Source: Lasiosphaeria ovina (Eukaryota > Ascomycota > Sordariomycetes > Sordariales > Lasiosphaeriaceae). Taken from it: 64,000 nt of DNA. The notes below the pieces were generated by a model that was not told the origin of the DNA, did not search any database, and was given only the letters and a program-made list of their open reading frames with translations. Below, piece by piece: positions 36,301 through 46,010 of the stretch. Positions within the stretch are counted from its first letter, which is position 1. Each line of letters opens with the position of its first letter. The translations under genes and the position numbers were made by a program. The stretch spans positions 744,001 through 808,000 of the forward strand of contig JAULSN010000007.1 in the NCBI GenBank assembly GCA_033439765.1, written 5' to 3'.

Positions 36301-38000
36301 CTTTATTATTCGCCTATATATATCGTCGCTACTAGTTATACCTTAATCGGCGTTTAGAGATCGGGTGCTTTTTCGACCAATAGCCCTGTTTTCCGTATAC
36401 GAAGCACTTCTTATTACTATTGTTGAATAGTCTACGGGGGCCGTTATTACGTAGTCTATTATATAATCCACCGCTCCGAGAGCTCGCTCGGGAGCCTCCT
36501 TTACTAGACCGTCCACCTTTATATCGTCGATTAACCTAGTATTAATCTAAGTCTTCCTCGTTAACGTTGTACTACTATAGGGTGGTCTTCTTAAAGCGTA
36601 TGTATATGCCTATGGCGTTCCTCAAATCGGAGATAACGCTCTCGAAGGTAGAAGCTGGTTTTATCGATACTAGCTTGTATGCTTTAATACCCTGATATAC
36701 GTTGAGTAGCTATTCGGCTAGATCTTCATCTATTCGGTATATGCCTGCGGGTATTCTGCCTGCGAGTCCTTTGAAGATCTTCTATAGCTTGTTAACGAGG
36801 ATATCGAAGTACTATGATAGGTCCTTATCGGGGTTCTCTTTAATAATACGAATGAAGGTCGTAGATCGCTACTCTTGGAGGTATATCTAACGATCCTCTA
36901 TAGAGTAGAAGAATACTCTAGTTCGGTTAATTATCTCGTCAAAAGTAAGGTTCTCCTATATTAACCGGTCGAAATAGAACTATTTGGCTCTATCCTTAAG
37001 TATGACTGAGTATACCTTATAGTATAGCTATTGAGGGATACTAATGATCTGGTAGTACGCTCCGAAGATCTTGACTTTCGAGTCCAAAATATCGTAGCGT
37101 TCGCCTCCAAACTTATCTTCGTCGGTATATATCTTTGCAAGGTCTATTAGCATTCGCGATAGCGGTAGTGGTGCCGCGTTGCTCAGGTATGGAGGTGTGT
37201 CAGCTATATCGAGTGGAGGTGTATCGGGGTTGTCTTCCTCAATCGAATTCAGCTTATTAGTTCCTGCTCGTACGGGGGCCGGGGTCATTAAGCTTGACTG
37301 GGCCCTGGGGGTGCCCTTCAACGGTACCGAGGTTCTTACGGGGTTTGCTAATGATCCGGAAAAGTGCGGGTTCTGTTTTGACTGGAACTTCATTCCTCTC
37401 TCCTCGCTATATAGTTCAACCTCCTCTTCTGGCCACTCGGGGGCCTTCTTTCCCTGGGCTAGTATGAAGAGCTGCTGTGATATGATGCCTTCGTTGTTGA
37501 TATAGATACTATAATCTTTGAGGAAGTATTTGAGGTTGGTACGGAGGGTCTTGTCGAGGGTTTTGAAGTGGGCTTCGGTCCAGTCGATGAAGTCGGTCCG
37601 GAAGGCTGCGAATAAGGTTTGGTCTCGTAGTTCCTGGTTATCGTAGATCTCGATGTAGTCGATTAGGTAGGTGTTGAGCCTCTTTGGCGTAGCCTGTTGT
37701 TTATCTATAGGGTCGAAGTCCTTCCCTTCCTAGGTCGGGTCGGTAATGCTAATAACGCGGGCGCTAGTACGTAGGCTCGTTATCGTGCTTGTCTTTGTCG
37801 AGGGACCTTGATCAGCTGAGTAGGGTCAAGCCTTTCTTTCTAGCTGGTTAGATCCTTCGCGAGGGGTTGTTTGCGTGATGGACGTAGATAGCCAAGTAGG
37901 GCGTAAGGCCTTTCTTTCGACTACCCTTGAGGTCTTCGTCTCGGTTATCCCGTACGTTAAAGAGTCTCTCTCGCGCTCGTAGTCCTGCGTTCAATTGAGC
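36301..38000 (-). pseudogene. Copia copy 2 gag relic
   Basis: A 121-codon open stretch (37028-37393) begins MKFQSKQNPHFSGS and has a Pro/Thr-rich Gag N-terminal look. The reading continues with scattered stops to a zinc-knuckle block CFVYGKQGYWSKKHP near 36,360-36,410. There the first Cys is intact and two later Cys codons read Tyr. The true Gag start may lie further right, toward 37,960. Confidence 0.6.
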
Positions 38001-38137
38001 TTTCTACGTATTTAGTGCTCTCTCGAATGCAGTCCTTCGTGCCGCTTCCTATCCAGCGATCGTGGGGACCACGATCACTGCCGCTGTCGGACTCCTTGCT
38101 GTTCTGCGGTTAACCTGGTCGGTCAACCACTGATTAG

Positions 38138-38436
38138 TGTTGGAATGACAAGGTCATTCATAATAGTCACTATAGTAACCGTTGCGAAAGGTAGGGGTGG
38201 TGATGTGGTTGTATTCTGCTCTGTTCTATTCACTAGGGTTACAGGGTGCTTGGTGTTTTTGGGGGAGTGGGCTGTCCATAGGGTGGATGGTCCGTGCACA
38301 CTAAGGTCACGTGCTAGGGCAGCTGACCCGTGTGTCCGGGCCAGGCCCACTATTCTTCCTGACTGACCAATCAGGGCTATGCGGCCCGCCGAGCCGCCTC
38401 AGCCTCCGTAACTCTGATTGATCGGTTATTCCTATA
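38138..38436 (-). repeat. LTR of Copia copy 2 (5' copy)
   Basis: 299 bp, the less mutated of the pair, followed by the target duplication ATAAT (38437-38441). Confidence 0.9.
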
Positions 38437-39588
38437 ATAATCGAGGTCGTCCGTATATATTATAAGGGATTATATTATATATTTAGGTTACCCTTTAAAG
38501 TTATTAACGATCGAGGTCGTTAATTTATCTTTAAATTTATAAATAAATTAATAAAGCTCCTAGGGATCTATTAGAGATTATTATCCTTTAAGTATAAATA
38601 AACTATAAGATAAGTAGAAAACCTCTACTAGTAGATCGATTAACGATTATAAATATTTATCTCTTATTATTAGGATAATTAGTCGAAATTTATACTAGTT
38701 ATAAACGCGGTTTAGAATTTAACTCCTTAAAATAATATAGAACTCTAATTATATAAGGTCCTTTTTAGTTTCCTTATACTAATATATTATAATTAAATAA
38801 GAAGAACGGACCTCTCCGACCCCGATCTCTAATAATCGGAGAAGATAACCCAATAAGAGGCCTAGGAAATAGCCAAAACCCTAGAGGGATATATTAATAT
38901 TATAAAGGATATTATTATAAAAGTATAAGAGCGTTAAACCTAGGAAGCTAATAAGTACCGCTAAATACCCGACTTTAATATTAGTAACTAAGTCTATATA
39001 ATTAAAAAGATATAATTAACCGATCGGCCTAGCTTAAAACTAGACTTCCTACTAATATAATAATACTTTAAGGTTCTAGAGAGGTCCGGCCCTAACGGGT
39101 ACGACTATAAACTAGAAATACCTAAGGAATAGCGAGGGACCGACGTATTCTACGTAGACCGCCTACGCTTATACCTAAATAACCTACTACCTAGTTAGGA
39201 GGACTTAAACCCGGAAGGAGAGACGATTAATAATAAGTAAGAATAGATCGTAGAATAGGTATTAATATCGCGGTCGTATTATAGAAAACTCTAGTACTAA
39301 GTTCAATAGTACGGGTAGGCTCCCGACGCCACCTAATATTACGCCAAAGACTTCAAGAACTCCCCAATTCTCCTAAAGGAATATTATAATACCTACCCCG
39401 ATAAAGCCGGACCGCCCGTATAGCTCGATAAGTAGCTATAAGTAACTAAGGGGGATAAGTTCGAAGAACTATACTAAGACGATAATAAACCTATAGTAAA
39501 AGGTCATCTATTACGTAGGATAACCCGACGTCGATAAGCTAGGGGGGGTTAAGCTTCGAGGCGAAGCTTTTTTCTAACCCGGGGGTAG
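38437..39588 (+). pseudogene. element B integrase C-terminal relic and 3' end
   Basis: It continues the integrase reading of element B, with long stop-interrupted runs rich in Lys, Asp and Tyr. I could not make out a chromodomain with confidence. Near 39,551-39,569 there is a perfect short hairpin (AAGCTTCG / CGAAGCTT). The polypurine tract GGGGGTAG at 39,581-39,588 abuts the 3' LTR. Confidence 0.5.
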
Positions 39589-39843
39589 TATTACGGTAAG
39601 TACGAAGGACATTTAGGTGGCCCTAATCGGTCGTACGCTATATAACTCGAGCTAACTAAGTAACCCCGCTATTGGTAGCCCGTACCAAGTCCTGCTACGT
39701 GACCCACAAAACCTAGCCCACTTCTCCGCGTACCGCGTAGCCTTTTGGAACTTTCTTTTCTTTTTCTTTCCTTAGCTTTAGATTCTACGAATACAGCGAT
39801 GATTGGTGCAGCCCTATCTCATTAAATCGACTGTGCGGTGATA
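39589..39843 (+). repeat. 3' LTR of element B plus copy
   Basis: 255 bp. Its 3' half keeps CpA and TpG sites (GATTGGTGCAGCCC, CTGTGCGGTG) that are TpA in the 5' LTR. It ends CGGTGATA. Confidence 0.85.
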
Positions 39844-40076
39844 AAGGAGCGTACTGAGCGCCCCCGAGCACTAGTGCTCGGTCCGCTCAGTCTTCCATAA
39901 TAACCGATTATACTGAGCGCTTCCTAATTAGCTGCACCAACCTACGGGGGAGCCCCGCTTCCCTGGTTGCACCAGCCAATCTGCAGAGGGCTTATGGCGC
40001 CTCCTGCACTCTTGAGCCAGGATCGTAACACTATATAGGTGCTGAGTTCAGGCCTATACAGGAACGCAGTTTAATA
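39844..40076. repeat. transposon relic with hairpin and F-like LTR end
   Basis: A near-perfect 38-nt hairpin (ACTGAGCG ... CGCTCAGT around CGAGCACTAGTGCTCG) lies at about 39,853-39,890, and ACTGAGCGC recurs near 39,912. Positions 40,030-40,076 match, in reverse, the first 45 bp of solo LTR F with about 85-90% identity by eye and end GTTTAATA. This is probably the end of a related LTR. The parent element is not identified. Confidence 0.45.
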
Positions 40077-40205
40077 ATACTATTTAACGATTTCTAACTC
40101 TTCTAAGGATATCTTATATAATAAATTATATTTTAAATCCTTAAGGGCCTTCCTTTTAAAAAGGGTAATTTAATAATTATATATTTTATAAAGAGCGCCC
40201 GGGTC
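40077..40205 (-). pseudogene. short Gypsy pol relic
   Basis: The block around 40,095-40,145 (AAGGATATCTTATATAATA) parallels the RT-upstream segment of element B minus at 6,985-7,030, so it is a small degraded Gypsy pol fragment. It marks the right edge of the RIP-mutated island. Confidence 0.4.
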
Positions 40206-40620
40206 CTAGGAAAACCTAAAAAACCCCCGTAAAAAATGGCCTAGCTAATGGGAAATACCTATCAAATGCCCAAATAGTTTAAAGTTCGTATTTGAGCTGA
40301 TTTGGCCTCAAAAATCGCATATTTGACTGACAACAGGGCTATATTTGATCGTTTATATTTAAATATATTTGAACTGGTTCTAACGCCGCCCCAGCTTCAC
40401 TAGTAGCGCGGGACAACACAAAAATTGACGCTCCAGCGGTGCAACGATCAAATGCATATATTGAGGAGCAATTGAGGAGCAATCTGCAATACAGCCATTT
40501 GAACAGGGAAAGGCTACGACCTAATATTTGTAAGAGGTCTCCTGTGACAAGGTAGGATGTGGGAAGACTGCAATAGCTTCACAGAGCCAGGCTTGGTTCA
40601 AATTCAGCTTTGATGATCTT
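40206..40620. other. non-genic border sequence
   Basis: AT-rich stretch with TTTGA-rich short repeats near 40,260-40,380 (ATATTTGA, GTATTTGAGC, ATTTGACTG, ATTTGATCG). Composition changes here from TpA-saturated to normal. No coding frame or RNA gene seen. Confidence 0.5.
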
Positions 40621-41014
40621 CGTTAGACCCAAGGCCCATGTCCTCTTGTAAACTTGTTGCTAGACTCCGTAGCTTAATAGGTGGGCTTTGGAGTCCTAGA
40701 AATCGCATGGAGCGATGGATTAACGCCCAACTCTAGAATGGTGTGGATGATGCCTTGCTCTGGGCTTCCTGGACCGGGCTTATAGATAAGGACTTGGGGA
40801 TTCGCGTTTGGCAGACCTTCGAGAAATTGAGTTAAGAGTTCGGTGCCAACACGGAACTAATACGCACTCGGCCTCTTTTCAGCGGGGTCAGACGGCAAGA
40901 GAAACAGTCACTCGGTGGTGTAATGGATGAGCCGACACTCATGATTAACTGTTTGATCCAGCTATAAAACAGGGTCGAGCTACGCCTGGTGGAAGTGGAG
41001 ACGGAGACAAACAA
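40621..41014 (+). pseudogene. stop-containing gene fragment, function unknown
   Basis: One plus-strand frame stays protein-like for about 130 codons, from LDPRPMSSCKLVARLRS through WASWTGLIDKDLGIRVWQTF to VETETNKL and a TAA. It is broken by three internal stops. Each stop (TAG or TAA) lies where Gln (CAG/CAA) would restore the frame, the usual RIP outcome. I do not recognise the family. It lies 400 bp from the edge of the transposon island, so spread of RIP beyond a repeat is possible. A truncated duplicated gene is the alternative. Confidence 0.5.
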
Positions 41015-42207
41015 GTTGTAAGATATCTTGTATAGACTCTAAAGTGCTTGGGGATAACTAGTAGCAAATGCCCAATATAATTTCCAAAAGCTGGGCAGAC
41101 GATATTGATCCTTACAATATCGTTGAGTGGCCTGAGACGAAATTCGCATTTTTGCTGCCTGAATGTAGCTTGCTGCCCATAATGCTAATATGTAGGTAAT
41201 TATGAGATTAACACGGGGGTTTTCAGTCCCAAGACAAGCAAAGTTGTCTCATGAAAGAAGTAGCCCGAGGTTTAGTTTTCGTTGGGGAAAAAGAACCCCG
41301 TATCGGGTACAGTTGAAGTGTGAAGGCTTTTGTGGTTTCACATTGCCAACGCATTTCAGCCTAAGATTGACTGACTCACCCATTTCCTGCCAATCGCCTC
41401 CTTTCTCATCTCGTCATATATGCGACCTGCTGTGAAAAGCAGACAGTATTGGAGATTGATGTCATACGAGAAATGACGATAAGGCAGGAACAGGATGTCT
41501 TTTTCAAGCTGGCTGCAGCGACAGTAATGCTGGCAGGGCGAAATCATCAGCATGCTCCCCACAATAAAGCAGTCGGGTAGCAACAATATAGGGGCGTTAC
41601 AATTGATGTTGGGCCTACGCAACTGCAGTGTCTCAGCGAATGCGTGTGCAGGTAAAAGTAGGCGGCCCACTCATCACTCATCGCTGTTCATCAAACCAGT
41701 GACAATTCACGTGTCGGGTCGCATCGGATGCGCGTGGCGGCACTGCTGATCAGCAGGGCGAGATAAACCTGGCTTGTGGCCGCTCTCGGGGGCCTTCGGC
41801 GTGAAGAAATGTGCCCAAGTGTTGGCGATGGGCATGGAAAGGCCTGTTGAAGACGGCGTGGCAATGTTTTTTTTTTTTTGCGACTCTGCAAAATAATGAG
41901 GCGAAATGTCTTGGAATAAAAACCCGACCGCTTCCCCAGGCCTCCCATTTCGGTCCGGCCCTGGGGGCAAACATTCATTGCCCAGGCAGAACTCGTTGAG
42001 CCCCGCGCACACTCCAGCCACCCGACACCTGACAAAGCAACCTATAAGAGCATGGAGTACTGCAGCCCGTGCGGGTGGCTCGTTTCAACCCCCACCAGAC
42101 CACCCCCTCGTCCTCGTCATTGTCCTTCTCCAAAATCCTCGCTTCGCCCGCACACTCACGTCGCTGCATCATCTCGCCGGCTTCCTCGCCATTCCAAATC
42201 CCCAAAG
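41015..42207. other. intergenic region, no supported gene
   Basis: Several overlapping short frames on both strands (41.36-42.2 kb) have no motif, no codon preference and poor starts. A T11 run lies at about 41,868-41,879. The last 200 bp, rich in CCACC and CTC tracts, look like promoter and 5' leader for the gene at 42208. Confidence 0.5.
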
Positions 42208-42856
42208 ATGAACAGGTCCGGGAATAACGGGCCCGGGAGCATCAGCCAACGGACGCTTCGCGGCGGCGAAGACGACGACAGGCACAGCAGCTTCACCGTC
42301 TCTCGGACACCGAAAAACAACAAAAAGTACGAGGCCTCGATCCCAGCACGAGGGATAAAATGGCCAAACCTCCGTGCATATCTCGAGATTGTGTTTGGCC
42401 AAAATTTCCAACTTCCCGTGGATCAAAAGGTTGGTGGGCATTTTTGCTGTCACGAAATTTCTGCCGAGAGCGTGGCGACCATTGAAGGGCTGCCACGTGG
42501 GCATGCATGCATGCAGGCTAACTGACGGACGCACTTCGATAACAGCCCGCTCTCAACGACGATTACATTGTGAACCTCCCCAAAAAGCTTTCGAAGGTAA
42601 GTTTCTCCACCTAGCTTTCCCGTGACAAGAACACTCGCTAACTTGAGTAAACCTACTGTACGAAATAAAGGCACAGCAACAGGATATCGACGTGTTAAGG
42701 AAAGACCAGCAAGACATTGACGAATTTCTCAGAGACCTCAGAGAAGAAATGTCGGAGCTGCAGTCGGTTTCAGAAGAGGGGGAGAACGAGGACGAGCAGC
42801 CACCTCAGTCGCCCACAGCAGGCAACAGACTGAAGTACAGGGGGGGGGGGAATTGA
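42208..42856 (+). CDS. small acidic hypothetical protein, three exons
   Basis: The proposed exons are 42208-42429, 42546-42596 and 42677-42856, giving about 150 aa. Donor 1 is GTTGGT, with branch point GCTAACTGA and acceptor ATAACAG. Donor 2 is GTAAGT, with branch GCTAACTT and acceptor CACAG (AAAG, 6 nt earlier, also keeps frame). All phases are 0. The N-terminus is polar (MNRSGNNGPG...), a middle segment LRAYLEIVFGQNFQLPVD is possibly globular, and the C-terminus is a charged helix (QQDIDVLRKDQQDIDEFLRDLREEMSEL) followed by an acidic tail. It ends at a G-run (42,840-42,850). It could be an upstream module of the CorA-like gene 560 bp downstream, but no splice link was seen. Family not recognised. 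Confidence 0.5.
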
Positions 42857-43416
42857 TGGCTGTTCCAGGCCCCCCCCACAGGGAAGCCGCGCAGAATTAC
42901 GGAATGTTGGGGGAGTTTTTGTTTGCGAATTAGCATTTTCAGGGTCAACTGGTTCCTTTTAGGCTCAGCGGGGGGGGTTCTTTTCAGGGCGTGTAGCACA
43001 CGAATTCGAGCCATGCGGCACGCACGCGGACGTGCTGAAATTTGGCTTGGAAAAGCCGTCGTGATTGGACGCGTTCCCACAGCCCAGGTCGCATCGTGAA
43101 CGCCACCACTCGGGAACAAACCTATTGCGGCTGCGTTAGTTGACATGGATTGCGACCCCCCCCCCGAAGAGTCCGGAGCTTTCCACCGAATGCAGAGCCT
43201 TGTGGTCTTCACCCTCACGATGACCCCCGCACGAACTCAATTGCGCCCTTTTGTCTCAGAGACATCTTGGAATACCCACCAGCGCCCAAGACCATTTAAC
43301 CCTGCAGCACCAGTACAGGATCGGCGGTACAGTACTTGTGAATTGATGTTTGCCGTGAGCATGCGCTTGGCCTGCGACAGTTAAATGGGAAAGCGACGAA
43401 GAAATCACCATCCATC
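42857..43416. other. intergenic, promoter of CorA-like gene
   Basis: Contains G- and C-homopolymer runs (42,871-42,877, 42,970-42,977, 43,156-43,165). No supported gene; open frames here are short and lack motifs. Confidence 0.4.
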
Positions 43417-46010
43417 ATGGCGTTTGAAGGCAACAACCTCGTCCGGGAGGTCGGGGTCGGGGTCGAGCTGTTACGGAGGGTCTATGAGGGCTGGAACTCG
43501 TATCCCGACAACATGAAAACATACACCTTGGAGAGGGTCAAGCTGGTTGAGCAATTCAAGCAGCACTTTGACGAGACCAAGGAAACGGTGCTTCTCCAGG
43601 TCCCCAAATCTAAGGCTCGCAGGCGGCAGGTTTTCAAGAGCACCAAGGTGGTCTTCCACGACTGCGGCATCAATGACCGAAGCTTGGTCCATATACCAAC
43701 ACCGAATGACCTGACTCATGGCCCCGGCAACGCTCCGCCTCCTCTCCCGACAGCGTCAACCATGGGCAGTGTGAGAAGCGGCACCACACTTGCTGAAGAC
43801 ATAACAAACGAGCCACAACAGGACAATCTGACAAGGACAGTGTCCGAGCCTGGAAATCTGGACGAGATATTCGGCCTAACCTCGCCAGGACACGGCCAGC
43901 CGCGGGCAGATCCCGTCTGCAGGTTCATGTGAGTTATCCCTGACCGAGAATTTTACAAAACCTACAATAAAAAACTAATAATGCATGCAATACCGCCAGC
44001 TTCATCGACACGACTGGTCTCAGCAGTCGTAAACTTGGAATCACCGAGGAGATTCTGCTCAAGATCCTCACCTACCACCGCGTCTCACCGGTATTTCTCA
44101 ACTACATCTCGTATTTCAGCAACAACTTTCTCACAAGCGACTGCGACCTCTTCTTTGCCGGGTTTCGGAGTGTCCGATCCTTCTCACAACCCACTTTCAA
44201 CCTCGATGCTTTGGGCCGCAGTGGATTCTATTACCAGCTGGCTTTCCAGCTCAAGACGGTTTTCATCCCGCGGTATGAGGGTGAGGAGAGCGACGGGAGC
44301 GTCCAGCCCGACAACGCAATGGTCATGAACGACAACGAGACAAACACTGGCAAGTGGGCCTTCCTGTGGCGGAGGCGTCGCGATGTACCCAAAGATAATG
44401 CCACGGAGATTTTCAACCCCGAGCTGGAAAAGCTGCAGACCTGGCGGCTCGAGCCAACAGCCTTCCATCACCACTTTGATGTCGTCAACGGCAAAAGTCT
44501 ATGGATCATCCCGGGTTTCCAACCCGAGGGCTCCGCAACCGATGCATCTCGAGTGGAAAAGATGATCTTCCCTTGTGATATCTCGTCCTCCAGCTCTTTC
44601 AAGGAACGACTTGAGGCTACACTAATGGTGTTGGCTTGGCTGGGAGAGTGGTCGCTGAGCGATTTTGGCGTTTATATCAATGCCATCAACAAGAACATTC
44701 AGACGCTGGTATGTCACCTTGCCCTTCCAAGTAACAATAAACACTAACAGCCGACGATGTCGCGTAGACCAAACCATACTTCATCGACGTCCCCGTGGCC
44801 AAAGTAAGCTCTAACGAAGTCAGCGTGTTCAAGATCTTGAATCAACACATGGAGTTCATCGACGGATGCATCGTGGCCCTGGAGGCAAACCTTGGCGTGT
44901 GCAAGTCTGTGTTGCACTTTTACAAGACACAACTACTGAACGACGCTAGACTCAGGGGACTGCAGCTGGAGTGGGTGAAGGAGAGCTCCAAGGCGCGGCT
45001 CCAAATCGAAGACGCCATTAACACCTTTGCTGACAACATGCAAAACACGTGCGATGCCATATCCGACACGCTACGGCGGGTGGCCGCCCTGAAGCAAATA
45101 GGCACGAGGCGCGATAGCATCGTAAGTTCAAAGTCCCCATTTTACATCAGGGCTATTGGCTAACATTCGATGACAGGTCCAGCGACTCCTCCAGAACCGC
45201 AACGAAGGGATCATGAGAGACCTCGCCCAAGTGACGCACAAAGACTCGACGACCATGATCATCTTCTCTACCATCACACTCATCCTCCTACCCGTGTCCG
45301 TCGTATCGACCATCTTCTCAGCGGGCATCGTCCAATTCGACAGTGACACGGCAGGATTCGCCGGCAAGTGGTCCGGGCCGGCGGCAGTATGGTGGGCAGC
45401 AGCGACGATTTTGGCGACCACCGCAGTCACCGTAGCCAGCAACACGTGGCGGCAAAACGCCGTCGACAAGACCAAGGCCCGCGACCGGCTGCGCGAGGCC
45501 GGCTTCTCCCCGGGCAGTCCCCCCTCTTGGACACGCATCTACGTGCTCAAAGCGTACCATAACATGAAAAAAACGGCGCAGAATTTGTACCACTCGCGCC
45601 ACACCAGCCGCCGCCGCCGCCGCCGACACAGCGATGCGGACAGCGACAGCAACAGCAGCACGAGTTCCCGAGATCAGCCGTGGACAGGGTGGCTCAAGGC
45701 GGCTGTTTACGACAGGGTCAAAGGATTTGTCTGGAAACCGGCGTCGCCATCACCCTCTGGGTCGTCGACGTTCCCTGGCGAGATGCACATCCATTACTCA
45801 CCACCGCCGTCGCGTACAGGGCTCGGAGGGCGTTGGCAGGACGACTTGCCCGGCAATCAGGAGGCACCAGTAATGCCGGAGGGACATCAACAACAGCCAG
45901 CAGACAGAGACGATGACAACAATGGGATAACAGAGGCGCCGCAGAGAGATTTTGATGAGGTAAATAATATGGAGAGGGGTCAGGCGAGGGCAGAAGAACA
46001 AAATGAATGA
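43417..46010 (+). CDS. CorA-like membrane protein (fungal CorA-like transporter family), four exons
   Basis: Exons are 43417-43928, 44000-44708, 44768-45121 and 45177-46010, giving 802 aa. The introns (71, 59 and 55 nt) have donors GTGAGT, GTATGT and GTAAGT, with phases that fit. The N-terminal two thirds is soluble and contains LFFAGFRSVRSFS, WRRRRDVP and KSLWIIPGF segments. A long helical region (about residues 410-550) leads to two membrane segments near residues 552-578 (MIIFSTITLILLPVSVVSTIF) and 594-612. This matches the CorA pattern of a long helix and two C-terminal TM helices. The GMN signature after TM1 is absent (SAGIVQF), so Mg2+ transport should not be assumed. The cytosolic tail (about 190 aa) has an Arg6 run, Ser-rich and acidic stretches. 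Fungal genomes hold many such proteins of unknown role. Confidence 0.82.

Larger units (their letters stand above)
32500..38436 (-). mobile_element. Ty1/Copia element, copy 2, complete but mutated
   Basis: LTRs at 32500-32798 and 38138-38436 are both 299 bp and start TGTTGGAATGACA (TGTTAGAATGATA in the left copy). The target duplication is ATAAT at 32495-32499 and 38437-38441. Total length is 5937 bp. The minus strand reads gag, protease, integrase, RT and RNase H, the Copia order. The 5' end (about 36,600-38,436) and parts of the RT region look much less RIP-mutated than the middle. The segment 35,035-36,580 is shared with Copia copy 1. Confidence 0.9.
18095..39843 (+). mobile_element. Ty3/Gypsy element B, plus copy, host of three nested insertions
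   Basis: LTRs at 18095-18349 and 39589-39843 are both 255 bp. The inner parts are 18350-22395, 23143-23805, 32075-32499 and 38437-39588, separated by solo LTR F, Gypsy C and Copia copy 2. With the insertions removed, the plus strand reads gag, RT, RNase H and integrase in order, heavily RIP-mutated. A polypurine tract (GGGGGTAG) immediately precedes the right LTR. The flanks do not match (GCTAT left, AAGGA right), and the right flank is not Copia sequence. The element therefore lost its target duplication or one side was rearranged. Confidence 0.82.

Noticed and set aside
41690..42211. Cluster of overlapping 60-114 codon frames on both strands
   Set aside because: No family signature, all frames open together as expected for GC-rich non-coding DNA upstream of the gene at 42208.
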